From: an uncultured Helicobacter sp.
GTDB taxonomy: Bacteria > Campylobacterota > Campylobacteria > Campylobacterales > Helicobacteraceae
Direction of reading: 5' to 3'
Length of the DNA stretch: 47,869 nucleotides
NCBI GenBank assembly: GCA_947177485.1
Contig: CAMWUR010000009.1
Coordinates: forward strand, 1 to 47,869
A program made the position numbers and the translations under genes. The stretch's first letter is position 1, and each line of letters opens with the position of its first letter. Shown piece by piece: positions 28,552-37,497 of the stretch. The notes below the pieces were generated by a model that ran no database searches, was not told the origin of the DNA, and saw only the letters and a program-made list of their open reading frames with translations.

Positions 28552-29902
28552 GCACTCTTGCACTTTCATCTTCGATATTTTTCACGCTATCAAGAGTTGT
28601 TTGCAAGTTTTCTTGCGAATCGCTATTTTGAAGATATTGCAACGCAATGTTAGCAGATTCCGAGAGGTTTGCTGCAAATTGCTCCTCTTTTTCTTTGTCA
28701 AGTGTGTGTTCCAAGAAGCGTACTGTATCTGGGTCGGTAAATAGAGGCGAGATGGGTTCTTTTGGAATTGGATATTGTTTGCATGTGTGCAGGCTTAGGT
28801 AAAGAGTTGATTTGAACAAAATATGGTCCATTTTGACGACAGAGAGAACAAGTGCGTTGGACAAATTGCCAAAAAGTAAGGACAGCCGCTGGCTTTGAGA
28901 TTCCATGTCGCCAAATACGGTGTTAAAGTTTGCGATTTTGTCATGTGAGCCTTGTGCAATCTCGACAATCTCTTCACTCTCCTCTTGAATGCTCGTGATT
29001 CCTTGCTGAATCACCTGAATCACAGCCGAAATCTCTTGTGTTGCTTTTTGTGTGTGGTCGGCAAGGTTGCGCACCTCACCTGCAACAACGGCAAAACCCT
29101 TGCCATATTCGCCCGCTCGCGCTGCTTCAATCGCGGCATTGAGCGCTAAAAGGCTTGTTTTTTCGGCGATACTGCGAATGAGTGCAATGATGTTGTTGAT
29201 GCTTTGTGATTCATCAGCAAGCTGGCGAATTGCGTTGTTGTAGTTATGAATCAGCTCCATGAGTTCCTCGAATGAATGGGCGATATTATTAACATCGCGT
29301 ATGCTTTTTTCAGAGAGGTTTTTGATATAGCGCACAGAATCATCGACATCATGCATGCGTCTAATATTCTGGTTGAGGTCAGTGGTGATTTTGGAAAGAT
29401 TGTTGTTTTGGGATTCGAGGCTTAGGTCTGTCAAATCATGCGAAAACTTGCTTTGTAGGCTTTCCTTATGATGCTTTTCAATCGATTGCAATACGAGATT
29501 GAGCGAATGGATATTTTTCTCAAATGTTCCACGTAGTCCGTCAGCGATTGCTTTGCGGTAATATTCATGCTTTTCTGTGCTCACAATCGCTGTGTCAATC
29601 TCGCGCAAAAATGCCTCGAGATGGTCGAGGAGCATGTTGAGATTCCGCGCAATGTCTGTAACGATAAAATCGCCCTTGACAAGGACAGCACGTGGCTCGA
29701 GATTGCCATCACGTGCATGTTCGAGCACAGCAAGGAGTTGTTTGAGGCTTTTGTGAGTTTGGTGTTGCAGCCATAGCATAGCGCCCAAAGCAACAAGTGC
29801 GGCAATAGCGGCAACCATAGCGGGCATATAGATGTCCAAAAATCCCAACACAACAGCAACAGACATCAAGACAAATGCAATATACGAGGCGATTTGTGTC
29901 AT
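28472..29902 (-). CDS. cetA: CetA-like energy-taxis signalling protein
   Basis: This chemotaxis transducer has no periplasmic sensor. The 476-residue protein has two adjacent N-terminal membrane segments (about 4-45), a linker or HAMP-like region, and an MCP signalling domain with the conserved hairpin [20 protein letters not shown]. In C. jejuni CetA signals jointly with the PAS-FAD protein CetB; here the PAS gene lies directly upstream, two bases away. The AAAGGA site for this gene is inside the end of that PAS gene. Its C-terminal 26 codons overlap the convergent secreted-protein gene. Confidence 0.82.
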   Translation of the reverse strand: MTQIASYIAFVLMSVAVVLGFLDIYMPAMVAAIAALVALGAMLWLQHQTHKSLKQLLAVLEHARDGNLEPRAVLVKGDFIVTDIARNLNMLLDHLEAFLREIDTAIVSTEKHEYYRKAIADGLRGTFEKNIHSLNLVLQSIEKHHKESLQSKFSHDLTDLSLESQNNNLSKITTDLNQNIRRMHDVDDSVRYIKNLSEKSIRDVNNIAHSFEELMELIHNYNNAIRQLADESQSINNIIALIRSIAEKTSLLALNAAIEAARAGEYGKGFAVVAGEVRNLADHTQKATQEISAVIQVIQQGITSIQEESEEIVEIAQGSHDKIANFNTVFGDMESQSQRLSLLFGNLSNALVLSVVKMDHILFKSTLYLSLHTCKQYPIPKEPISPLFTDPDTVRFLEHTLDKEKEEQFAANLSESANIALQYLQNSDSQENLQTTLDSVKNIEDESARVLNALEFRPQDLSHSPEPNNSKAGDSR

Positions 29903-29904
29903 GA

Positions 29905-30432
29905 TTATCCTTTGTATTGGAGTTCGTAAATCACTTGGTTGTAGGATTTTTTGAAGCTTTTCAGAACATTATTGAGATATGCTTCGCCACCTTCCATTCC
30001 TTCGGTTTCCTCAATTTTTAACATTTCTTTATAGAGCCCATCGGCTGTTTGAATGCCTATGGCAGTGGGCTGCCTGCGTACAGAATAATAGCCGATGATG
30101 TTGTTGTTGGCATCATACGATGGCGTGATGTTTGCAAACACCCAATAGAAGCTTCCTGATTTCGAGAGATTCTTGACATAGGCAAAAATCTCTTTGCCAT
30201 TTTGAACATAGTCCCACAATAGCTTGAATACCGTGCGTGGCATATCGGGGTGGCGAATGATGCTGTGTGGCTGCATGAATAATTCTTTTTCAGTATAGCC
30301 GCTATAATGGATAAAATCGTCATTACAATAGGTGATATAACCATGCAAATCGGTTTTGGAGGTAATCAATGTCTGTGCAGCAATGCGTACTTCGTTGTTG
30401 GTATGGAATCTCTTTTTTCTTCGTCTCACCAT
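29905..30432 (-). CDS. cetB: CetB-like PAS redox sensor
   Basis: This is probably a cytoplasmic FAD-binding PAS protein that reports redox or electron-transport state to CetA. The 175-residue protein has one PAS domain (about 15-125) of the Aer type, with [20 protein letters not shown], the flavin-site motif [12 protein letters not shown], and [11 protein letters not shown] short helical tail follows. ATG 30432 has AAGGGAG upstream. It is nine bases downstream of the SurA-like gene and two bases before the CetA-like gene. FAD binding is inferred from the motif. Confidence 0.82.
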   Translation of the reverse strand: MVRRRKKRFHTNNEVRIAAQTLITSKTDLHGYITYCNDDFIHYSGYTEKELFMQPHSIIRHPDMPRTVFKLLWDYVQNGKEIFAYVKNLSKSGSFYWVFANITPSYDANNNIIGYYSVRRQPTAIGIQTADGLYKEMLKIEETEGMEGGEAYLNNVLKSFKKSYNQVIYELQYKG

Positions 30433-30441
30433 CTCTCCCTT

Positions 30442-31287
30442 TTAGTTTAGGCGCAAAATTGTAATTTTTGCTGCTGCACGCAATTTTTCAAAATGTTCTG
30501 CAAGCACTCTGCCTTCTTTTTCGCGCATAATTTTGCCAAAAATCAATTGCTTGGATTCTTCAAAGGGCATCGCGACACCACCGTTTTTTGCGAGCACCCA
30601 AAATGCAACAAATTCTCCACCAACATTAAAAATAGGCGTGAATTTCCCCACAGGCACTTCCATAAGCAGCGCTGTGAGCTGCGGATTGAGTTTTGCTGTT
30701 TCGATTTCTTCTGGCGCACTCACAATACCGCTTGGAGTCGGTGGGACGCTGCCTAACGGATATTTTTGCGACACAAGGTGCTCCAAAAGCTCACGTGAGC
30801 TTGCACCATAGCGAATAATCTTAATGTGTGTGGGAATGAGAAAATCGGCGCGGTGCTGTTCATAGTATTGTTGCAACTCGTTTTCATCGGCTAGCTCGAG
30901 GTTTTGTGAGACAATCATCGCATAGAGTTTTTTTTGCAAGACACGTTTTTTGACATCGTTGCGGTAATATTCCATATCGATACCTTGTGCTTGCAGGTTT
31001 TCACGCATCGATTCGACACTCTGGCGATTGCGCGCGGCGATTTCGTGCAGCATTTCATCGATTTCGAGTTCGCTTGCGCTAAGGTGATAACGTGCGACTT
31101 CTTCATCTTGGATTTTTTGAGTAATGAGCAGCTCGACTGCCTCTTCTTTGCTGACTTTTGCCATTTGTGCGGTTTTGTAGAGTTCGTAGAGTGTTACGGG
31201 CTCATCATTGACATAGAAAGCAATCCCATTGACGATATTGAGCGCATAACCAAGAGAACACAACACAAACACAAAAACCCAGCGCAT
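30442..31287 (-). CDS. SurA-like periplasmic chaperone / peptidyl-prolyl isomerase
   Basis: This is a probable periplasmic folding factor for outer-membrane proteins. The 281-residue protein has a signal peptide (about 1-16), a SurA-type N-terminal helical domain (NGIAFYVNDEPVTLYELYK onward, to about 140) and a weakly conserved parvulin-like region (about 150-245). Similar proteins exist in Campylobacterota (the Cj1289 and PEB4 group). The start is ATG 31287 with GAAGG upstream. Isomerase activity is uncertain because the parvulin part is poorly conserved. Confidence 0.8.
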   Translation of the reverse strand: MRWVFVFVLCSLGYALNIVNGIAFYVNDEPVTLYELYKTAQMAKVSKEEAVELLITQKIQDEEVARYHLSASELEIDEMLHEIAARNRQSVESMRENLQAQGIDMEYYRNDVKKRVLQKKLYAMIVSQNLELADENELQQYYEQHRADFLIPTHIKIIRYGASSRELLEHLVSQKYPLGSVPPTPSGIVSAPEEIETAKLNPQLTALLMEVPVGKFTPIFNVGGEFVAFWVLAKNGGVAMPFEESKQLIFGKIMREKEGRVLAEHFEKLRAAAKITILRLN

Positions 31288-31318
31288 AAACAACCTTCAA
31301 AATAGGAATCAATAACGC

Positions 31319-31324
31319 ATTATA
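31319..31324 (-). promoter_or_regulatory. -10 element for the SurA-like / CetB / CetA genes
   Basis: TATAAT on the minus strand, 32 bases before ATG 31287. It probably drives the three closely spaced genes downstream. Confidence 0.5.
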
Positions 31325-31358
31325 GCCTATTTCTGCTGCTTTTTATTGCATGCTAGCG

Positions 31359-31445
31359 CTAGTTTTTGTATGCCCAATAGAGAAATCCCCCTATACCGAT
31401 GAGCACGACTAATGTTAAAAAAATCACCAAGATAATATCAAGCAT
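31359..31445 (-). CDS. 28-residue single-pass membrane peptide
   Basis: The open frame encodes a peptide beginning MLDIILVIFL and ending WAYKN, almost entirely one hydrophobic helix with a small Gly-rich break (GIGG). Its ATG lies inside the last codons of recG (overlap of eight bases, different frame), and AGGAG is placed seven bases upstream, as for a coupled gene. No homolog is known to me. It is followed by about 70 bases before the SurA-like gene. Small hydrophobic peptides in this class can act as transporter subunits or toxins; nothing here decides it. Confidence 0.6.
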   Translation of the reverse strand: MLDIILVIFLTLVVLIGIGGFLYWAYKN

Positions 31446-33219
31446 TCTCTTTCTCCTGTCTGCAAATTTTTTGGGCAAGTTTTAGAATTTCCATATCAGT
31501 TGTGGGGTCAAAGAACACAAGCCCCATACCACTCTGTCGCTCGCCACCGAGAATGTCGCCGCTTTTGCGCAGACTCAAATCGAGCTCGGCAATTTCAAAG
31601 CCATTGTTTGTCGCGGCAAAGGATTCGAGGCGACTTATGTTGTCGCTATGGGTAAAAAGATAGCAGTAGCCATCTCTTCCTGTGCGGCTCACGCGCCCGC
31701 GCAGCTGGTGCAATGTGGCGAGCCCAAAATGTTCTGCTCCTGAAATCACGATTGTGCACAAACGGGGCAACGAGATTCCAACCTCGATGACCGTTGTGGA
31801 AAGCAAGATTTTGCCATTTTCGCGAAAATCAAGCAAAACCTTGTCTTTGTCTTTATCCTTGCTGTGTGTTAAATGCACGATTCCAAATTCTTTTTCCCAA
31901 AACTCTTGTGCCTCTGCGAGCGAACGGTAGGGCATTGTGTCACTTTCTTCGCGCAAGGGATAGATGATTGCCGCTTGTCTGCCCTGCTCGATTTCGTGGT
32001 GGAGATGAGATAGGAGTTCGCGGAATCCATCTTTTCGGATAATTTTTGTCGTAACATTGCGCACAAAGGGTTGTTGTTTGATGAGACTAAGCCGCACGAA
32101 GTTGGATTCTATCATTGCAAGAGTGCGTGGAATCGGGGTTGCCGAAAATTGTATCATGTGCGGACGAATGGGCATTTTAGCGAGAAGATTGCGATGGCGC
32201 ACGCCAAAACGATGTTGTTCGTCAATCATCACGAGCACAGGCTCGCGCGGGAGTTTGCGCGAAAGCAGTGCATGCGTGCCGATGAGCAGGTTTGCGCTCT
32301 GAAAATTGGGCGGATTCTTGCCTGCAAGAACGAGTGCGATGTTGAGATTTGGCAAGAATTTTTGTGCCTCTTCATAGAGTTGGTGCGCGAGCAGAACGCT
32401 TGGTGCAAGCAGCACGCAGAGGCAAGGAAAGACCATAAATGCGCATGCAAACATCACGACACTTTTGCCACAACCCACATCGCCCATCACGACTCGACGT
32501 GTCGCATTCTTGCTGTGTAGGTCGTTTTCGATGTCCAAAATGGCTTTGCGTTGGTCGCCTGTGAGCACAAAGGGTAGGGAATTGATGAAATCTTGCGGTG
32601 AACGCAATGGGATTTTGGGGGCAGGGAACTCGCGCACAATGGGACGTTTGCGCAGATAGTTTGTGATTTCGACAAACTTGAGTGCCTCGAGTGTTTGCAT
32701 GTCAAAGCCGCCATTCTCGCAAAAAGCCTGCACAAATTCTTGCGTGGGGTGAAACACGGCTTCGATGGCGTGCGCATAGTGCGCGGGAATGCCTTCGCCA
32801 ATAAGGGCAGTTTCGGTGATATGTTCTTGCAAAAAGGCAAGCGCCTTGTGTTGTGCGATTCCTTTGGGCAAGGCGATACGTGGCACGATTCGCTCGCTTT
32901 TTTGCAGAATCTTTGGCTGTATGAGCACAAGCCCGTCTTTGTGGTCGGTTTTTGCACTCACAATATGCGAGCTGCCGGCGCGAAAAACCATCATGTGATA
33001 GTGCTTTGGGTGAAAAATGAGAATCTTTGCATAGCGATTCCAATCGGGTAAGAAGACGTCGACGTGCGCAAACCTCGCATGTGCAGAATAACGCAAAATC
33101 TCGACTTTTGCAACAAGTGGCGATTGCGCAAGGTCGTTGCTTAGGAATTGGTTATCATAGCCTTTTGGTACGAGTAGCGCGAGCTCAAGCAGATTTTCGC
33201 AACCCAACCTTTTCCACAT
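31438..33219 (-). CDS. recG: ATP-dependent DNA helicase RecG
   Basis: RecG remodels stalled forks and branch-migrates junctions. The 593-residue protein is shorter than E. coli RecG (693) because it begins close to the wedge domain. The wedge/OB region (about 30-150) is followed by two helicase lobes with Walker A GDVGCGKS, the DEQH box IDEQHRFG, FSATPIPRTL and the QLRGRVSRTGRDGYCYLF motif. ATG 33219 has AAGGAAAAA upstream, 12 bases after the phospholipase gene. Confidence 0.93.
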   Translation of the reverse strand: MWKRLGCENLLELALLVPKGYDNQFLSNDLAQSPLVAKVEILRYSAHARFAHVDVFLPDWNRYAKILIFHPKHYHMMVFRAGSSHIVSAKTDHKDGLVLIQPKILQKSERIVPRIALPKGIAQHKALAFLQEHITETALIGEGIPAHYAHAIEAVFHPTQEFVQAFCENGGFDMQTLEALKFVEITNYLRKRPIVREFPAPKIPLRSPQDFINSLPFVLTGDQRKAILDIENDLHSKNATRRVVMGDVGCGKSVVMFACAFMVFPCLCVLLAPSVLLAHQLYEEAQKFLPNLNIALVLAGKNPPNFQSANLLIGTHALLSRKLPREPVLVMIDEQHRFGVRHRNLLAKMPIRPHMIQFSATPIPRTLAMIESNFVRLSLIKQQPFVRNVTTKIIRKDGFRELLSHLHHEIEQGRQAAIIYPLREESDTMPYRSLAEAQEFWEKEFGIVHLTHSKDKDKDKVLLDFRENGKILLSTTVIEVGISLPRLCTIVISGAEHFGLATLHQLRGRVSRTGRDGYCYLFTHSDNISRLESFAATNNGFEIAELDLSLRKSGDILGGERQSGMGLVFFDPTTDMEILKLAQKICRQEKENA

Positions 33220-33231
33220 TATTTTTCCTTG

Positions 33232-34782
33232 CTAAATCTGATTTTCGGGCAGAATCTTCGCGCAGAGATTCAAGATTTTGAGAAAAATGCTCGTATCGGG
33301 CGCATGTTTGTGCGTTCTCAAAACGCCGAATCTATCACGTCCTTGCCAAATCGTGCGTTGATTTTTGAGCGAGACTTTCCACGAAGATTCCATATCGCTA
33401 TTGATGGTTTCACAAACCCTTTTTGCGAAATGTTCATTATCGAAAATCGCGACAATTTCGGTATTGAGACAATTAGAACGTTGGTCGAGATTGAAACTGC
33501 CAATCCATGTGATTTTTTCATCGAAAACCAAAACCTTGCTATGCAAAGACGAGCCCGATTTGATCTTCCCACGAATGCCTGATTTTTTGTTTTTGCCATA
33601 ATAAGGATATTCATAAATCGCGACACCACTTTGCAAAAGCTGTTTGCGATATTTTTCCCATTTTGCATAAACGGCGACAGAATCGACGGACGAAAGCGAG
33701 TTTGTCAGAATGCGAATCTGCACGTCTCGTTTGAGAAGTTCTTCGTTCATGCGCAATCCATTTTCGCCTGGCACGAAATACGCCGCGGCGATGTCGAGTT
33801 TGTGTTTGGTGTGTTGCGTGATTTCAACGAGTGCGCGCGTAATTGGGTGGTCTGTCGTTCCTCTTTCAATCTTTTGTGGCACATCGGCGATGAGCTCGGC
33901 ATGTCCCCAAAAGATTTGGAATGTTCCATTTTGATAGGATTCGAGGAATTGTTCCATAATTTGATGATATTTTTCCCAGTCTTTTGGGTGTTTTTCCATT
34001 TTATGTCGGATTGTTTTTCTTAGGTTTTTGAGATAGTGTTCCATCGAAGCTTTTGAGGGAATCCATGTTGCAGGAACAGAACGATGATAATGCCAATATA
34101 ACGTAAAGCTCTCTGTGGCTTTTTGGGCGAGTGCGCCAACAAAAACGACATCAGTATCGACAAAATTCACATTCTTGTCGCTATCAAAATAATTATCGGC
34201 AATATTACGTCCCCCAACGATACAGGCAAAATTATCCACCACGAAAAGTTTATTGTGCATTCTATGCGTGATTCTGCCAAAGTCGAGTGCCATTTCTAGG
34301 AGGCGCAACAAACGATTGCGGCTGCGGTAGGGGTTGAAAATCTTGACTTCGATATTGGGGTGCGAATCCAGCGCGATAATGTCCGAAAAATCTGAATCCA
34401 GCCCGTTGTCGTCAACGAGAATCTTCACGCAAACACCGCGGTTTGCCGCGCGCCAAAGCTCGAACATGAGCAGCCGCGATTCGGAATCGTTTTGGTAGAT
34501 ATAGGTTTGGAGGAGAATGCTCTTTTGGGCAATGCGCGCGAGTGCTGTTCTGTGCAGCAGCGCTTCGGTGGCGTTGCTTACAAACAGCGCGCCAACCTTG
34601 CCTGCGTTCTGTTCCGTTTGGGCAAAAACCTGTGCAACCTGCGTTGCGAGCGGGTCAAAATTATTTGGAATCTCGGGGCATTGGAATGCAATTTTTGTCT
34701 CATGAATGCTCGCAACCAACGAGTATTTTTTGACGATAAAACAAAAAAGCACAAAGAAAATCCCAAGCCAAAATAAATCCAA
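33232..34782 (-). CDS. Phospholipase D family protein (cardiolipin synthase C-like)
   Basis: This membrane-anchored PLD-superfamily enzyme probably makes or remodels cardiolipin. It has an N-terminal membrane helix (LFWLGIFFVLFCFIV) and two HKD motifs, HRMHNKLFVVD and SLHSKVLVFDEK, each followed by a GGRN or GSFN turn. I choose TTG 34782: AAGGA lies six bases upstream, and a TATCAT -10 overlaps the alternative GTG at 34809, which would put that start outside the transcript. The length is 516 residues. Other PLD activities such as nuclease are less likely given the anchor and two full motifs. Confidence 0.85.
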   Translation of the reverse strand: MDLFWLGIFFVLFCFIVKKYSLVASIHETKIAFQCPEIPNNFDPLATQVAQVFAQTEQNAGKVGALFVSNATEALLHRTALARIAQKSILLQTYIYQNDSESRLLMFELWRAANRGVCVKILVDDNGLDSDFSDIIALDSHPNIEVKIFNPYRSRNRLLRLLEMALDFGRITHRMHNKLFVVDNFACIVGGRNIADNYFDSDKNVNFVDTDVVFVGALAQKATESFTLYWHYHRSVPATWIPSKASMEHYLKNLRKTIRHKMEKHPKDWEKYHQIMEQFLESYQNGTFQIFWGHAELIADVPQKIERGTTDHPITRALVEITQHTKHKLDIAAAYFVPGENGLRMNEELLKRDVQIRILTNSLSSVDSVAVYAKWEKYRKQLLQSGVAIYEYPYYGKNKKSGIRGKIKSGSSLHSKVLVFDEKITWIGSFNLDQRSNCLNTEIVAIFDNEHFAKRVCETINSDMESSWKVSLKNQRTIWQGRDRFGVLRTHKHAPDTSIFLKILNLCAKILPENQI

Positions 34783-34799
34783 TATCTTTCCTTTTTGTG

Positions 34800-34805
34800 A
34801 TGATA
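34800..34805 (-). promoter_or_regulatory. -10 element for the phospholipase D gene
   Basis: TATCAT preceded by TGC on the minus strand. Transcription would begin near 34793, just before the ribosome-binding site of the TTG start at 34782. Confidence 0.45.
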
Positions 34806-34854
34806 GCACAAAAATTCAAAGATTGGATTCAGTCAGATAGAAGCCGCAAACTGC

Positions 34855-34860
34855 TAGAAT
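34855..34860 (+). promoter_or_regulatory. -10 element for mop-hldD-hldE
   Basis: TAGAAT preceded by TGC (extended -10), 26 bases upstream of ATG 34886. GAGGAG precedes the start codon. Confidence 0.55.
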
Positions 34861-34885
34861 CAGCCATTTTACGCGAGGAGAACTC

Positions 34886-35065
34886 ATGAAAATCAGTGCA
34901 CGCAATCAAATCAAAGGCAAGGCTATCAAGCTTGACATCGGCGGCGGGAACATCATCTCCGCGACCGTGTCTCTCGAATCTGTCAAGGAGCTTGGAATCA
35001 AAGAGGGCAAGAAGGCTGTGGCGATTATCAAGGCAACATCTGTGATGATTGGCGTCAAAGAATGA
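34886..35065 (+). CDS. Short Mop-type molybdate-binding protein
   Basis: The 59-residue protein resembles the Mop/TOBE family of molybdate-binding proteins: SARNQIKGK at the N-terminus, LDIGGGNIISATV in the middle and AIIKATSVMIGV near the end. As I recall the family, typical members have about 68-70 residues, with a segment of about ten residues between KGK and the DIGGG region that is absent here. The gene is intact and in frame with GAGGAG upstream. Its stop overlaps the hldD start (ATGA), an unexpected coupling of a molybdate protein to LPS heptose genes. Confidence 0.78.
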   Translation: MKISARNQIKGKAIKLDIGGGNIISATVSLESVKELGIKEGKKAVAIIKATSVMIGVKE

Positions 35066-36045
35066 AGCACATCAATGACACACTAGAGGGGCGCACAATC
35101 CTCATCACAGGCGGCGCAGGATTTATCGGCAGCAATCTCGCGCATTATTTGCAGCGCCACCACAACGCGCGCGTGATTGTCTTTGACAAATTCCGCGAGG
35201 GCAACCACAGCCTAAGCCTCGGGCATTTTCGGAATCTGATTGGTTTCAATGGCGAAGTGATTGCGGGCGACATCACGAACAAGCGCGACCTTGAGTTTTT
35301 GCAGAGCTTGCCTTTTGATTGCGTGTTCCACGAAGCGGCAGTGTCAGATACGACATGCATGAATCAAGAACTGATGGTGCGCACAAATGTGAATGCGTTC
35401 TTGGAGCTTTTGCGCATTGCAAATGAGAAAAAGGCACATGTCGTCTATGCGTCAAGTGCTGGCGTGTATGGCAACACTCCTGCGCCAAATTGTGTGGGCG
35501 GGGGCGAGATTCCCGAGAATGTCTATGGATTCTCCAAACTCTCGATGGACAGAATCGCAATGCAATTTGCGGCACAAAACCCACAGATGAAAATCATCGG
35601 GTTGCGCTATTTCAATGTCTATGGCGACCGCGAGGCACACAAGGGCAAGACGGCTTCGATGATTCTGCAAATGACGATTCAAGCGTTTTTGCACCACAAA
35701 GTGCGGCTGTTTACTGATGGCAACCAAAAGCGCGATTTTGTCTATATCGAAGACGTGATTCAGGCAAATATGAAAGCGCTGCTTGCCAAACATAGCGGCG
35801 TGTATAATGTCGGCTCGGGCATCGCGCGCAGTTATAATGAGATTGCAAAAGCGCTCAAGGAGATTTTGAAGCTGCATTTCAAGATAAAATATATCGACAA
35901 TCCATACTCCTTTTTCCAAGAGCACACATGCGCCGATATTGCCAGCACAAAAATCGACCTTGACTATGTCCCGCATTTTAGCCTCGAAGACGGCATTCTC
36001 GCCTACAAAGATTCACTCTTGCGCACAGCAAAAAGCCTCATATAA
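35062..36045 (+). CDS. hldD: ADP-glyceromanno-heptose 6-epimerase HldD (RfaD)
   Basis: HldD epimerises ADP-D-glycero-manno-heptose to the L-glycero form used in LPS inner core. The 327-residue extended SDR protein has GGAGFIGSNLAHYL, YASSAGVYGN and the catalytic YGFSKLSMD (Tyr and Lys). The start overlaps mop and the stop overlaps hldE (TAATG), so the three are translationally linked. gmhA and gmhB, which often accompany these genes, are not here. Confidence 0.95.
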   Translation: MKHINDTLEGRTILITGGAGFIGSNLAHYLQRHHNARVIVFDKFREGNHSLSLGHFRNLIGFNGEVIAGDITNKRDLEFLQSLPFDCVFHEAAVSDTTCMNQELMVRTNVNAFLELLRIANEKKAHVVYASSAGVYGNTPAPNCVGGGEIPENVYGFSKLSMDRIAMQFAAQNPQMKIIGLRYFNVYGDREAHKGKTASMILQMTIQAFLHHKVRLFTDGNQKRDFVYIEDVIQANMKALLAKHSGVYNVGSGIARSYNEIAKALKEILKLHFKIKYIDNPYSFFQEHTCADIASTKIDLDYVPHFSLEDGILAYKDSLLRTAKSLI

Positions 36046-37490
36046 TGGAATCCGCCTTTTTCGATTTGCTCGAAGCGCATGCGCTATGCGTGCTTGTCGT
36101 GGGCGATGTGATGATTGACCATTATGTTTGGGGCGAATGCGAGAGAATCTCTCCCGAAGCGCCTGTGGCAGTCGTTGATGTCAAAAGCGAAAGCAGGCGG
36201 CTTGGCGGGGCGTGCAATGTGATGCACAATCTGCTTGCGCTTGGTGCGTCTGTGATTCCGTGTGGCGTTGTGGGCGATGATTTGGTGGGTGCAGAGATTT
36301 GCCGCAAGCTTTCTGAAATGGGAATCGATACAACGGGGCTTGTCTCGCAAAACAATCGCCTAAGCACGCAAAAAACGCGCATTATTGCTAGCAATCAGCA
36401 GGTTGTGCGCGTGGATTGGGAACAAAGGCATGACATCAGCGCGCAAAGCGAGGAGCAGATTCTTGCGTTTGTGCGTGACGTTATTGCACGTGTTGATTGT
36501 GTTGTACTCTCGGACTATGCCAAAGGCGTGCTCACGTCCTCACTCACCCCACAGATTATTGCATTGGCAAACGCGGCAGGCAAGCGCGTTTTGGTGGACC
36601 CCAAAGGCAGCGATTATCGCAAATATCGCGGTGCAACTCTGCTCACACCCAACAAAAAAGAGGCACAAAGTGCAACGGGAATCACGATTGCACGTGGCGA
36701 TGATACGTGCTTGCGGCAGGCATTGCTCGTCTTGCGTGAGCAATGCGCGCTCACCTATCCGCTCATCACGCTTAGCGAAGAGGGAATCGGGATTTTGCAT
36801 AATGGTGAGCCCTTGCGTGTCCCAACCATTGCACGTGAAGTCTATGATGTAACAGGTGCGGGCGATACCGTGATTGCTGCGCTTGCTTTTGTGTTGTGTT
36901 GTGGTGAATCGATTGTCAAGGCGGTGCAATTTGCTAATGCCGCTGCTGCCGTTGTTGTGGGCAAGATTGGGAGCGCAACGGCGACTTTAGCCGAGATTCG
37001 CCGCTATGCGCATGTGAATCGGGCGCACAGCAAGCGCGTGTTTGCCGAGAATCTCGCCACACTTGTGGCAAAACTTCGCAGCGAGGGCAAAACAATCGTT
37101 TGGACGAATGGTTGCTTTGATATTCTGCATTACGGGCATGTTGCCTATCTGCAAGAGGCACGTGATTATGGCGATGTGCTGATTGTGGGCGTGAATAGCG
37201 ATGATTCTGTACGTGCGCTCAAAGGCAAAAGCCGCCCCATTAACATGCTCGAGGATAGAATCGGCGTCCTTTGTGCGCTAAGTGCCGTTGATTTTGTCAT
37301 TAGCTTCGAGGAGCAAACGCCGCTTGCGCTCATTGAAGCTATCAAGCCCGATGTTTTGGTAAAGGGCAGTGATTATGAGGGCAAAGAGATTGTGGGCGCA
37401 GAGTTTGCGGGCGAAGTGCGGCTTGCAAAATTGCTTAGTGGCAGAAGCAGCAGCGCTGTAATCGCAAAAATCCAAGCGGTGCAACCCTAG
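36045..37490 (+). CDS. hldE: Bifunctional heptose kinase / adenylyltransferase HldE
   Basis: HldE phosphorylates heptose-7-phosphate at C1 and later transfers AMP to heptose-1-phosphate, the steps before HldD. The 481-residue protein has an N-terminal PfkB-type kinase domain (about 1-315; VVDVKSESRRLGGACNV and the anion-hole DVTGAGDTVIAAL) and a C-terminal nucleotidyltransferase domain (about 335-481) with TNGCFDILHYGHVAYL. Both active-site motifs are intact. It is the last gene of the mop-hldD-hldE unit and ends seven bases from the convergent chemoreceptor. Confidence 0.95.
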   Translation: MESAFFDLLEAHALCVLVVGDVMIDHYVWGECERISPEAPVAVVDVKSESRRLGGACNVMHNLLALGASVIPCGVVGDDLVGAEICRKLSEMGIDTTGLVSQNNRLSTQKTRIIASNQQVVRVDWEQRHDISAQSEEQILAFVRDVIARVDCVVLSDYAKGVLTSSLTPQIIALANAAGKRVLVDPKGSDYRKYRGATLLTPNKKEAQSATGITIARGDDTCLRQALLVLREQCALTYPLITLSEEGIGILHNGEPLRVPTIAREVYDVTGAGDTVIAALAFVLCCGESIVKAVQFANAAAAVVVGKIGSATATLAEIRRYAHVNRAHSKRVFAENLATLVAKLRSEGKTIVWTNGCFDILHYGHVAYLQEARDYGDVLIVGVNSDDSVRALKGKSRPINMLEDRIGVLCALSAVDFVISFEEQTPLALIEAIKPDVLVKGSDYEGKEIVGAEFAGEVRLAKLLSGRSSSAVIAKIQAVQP

Positions 37491-37497
37491 ATTCTGC

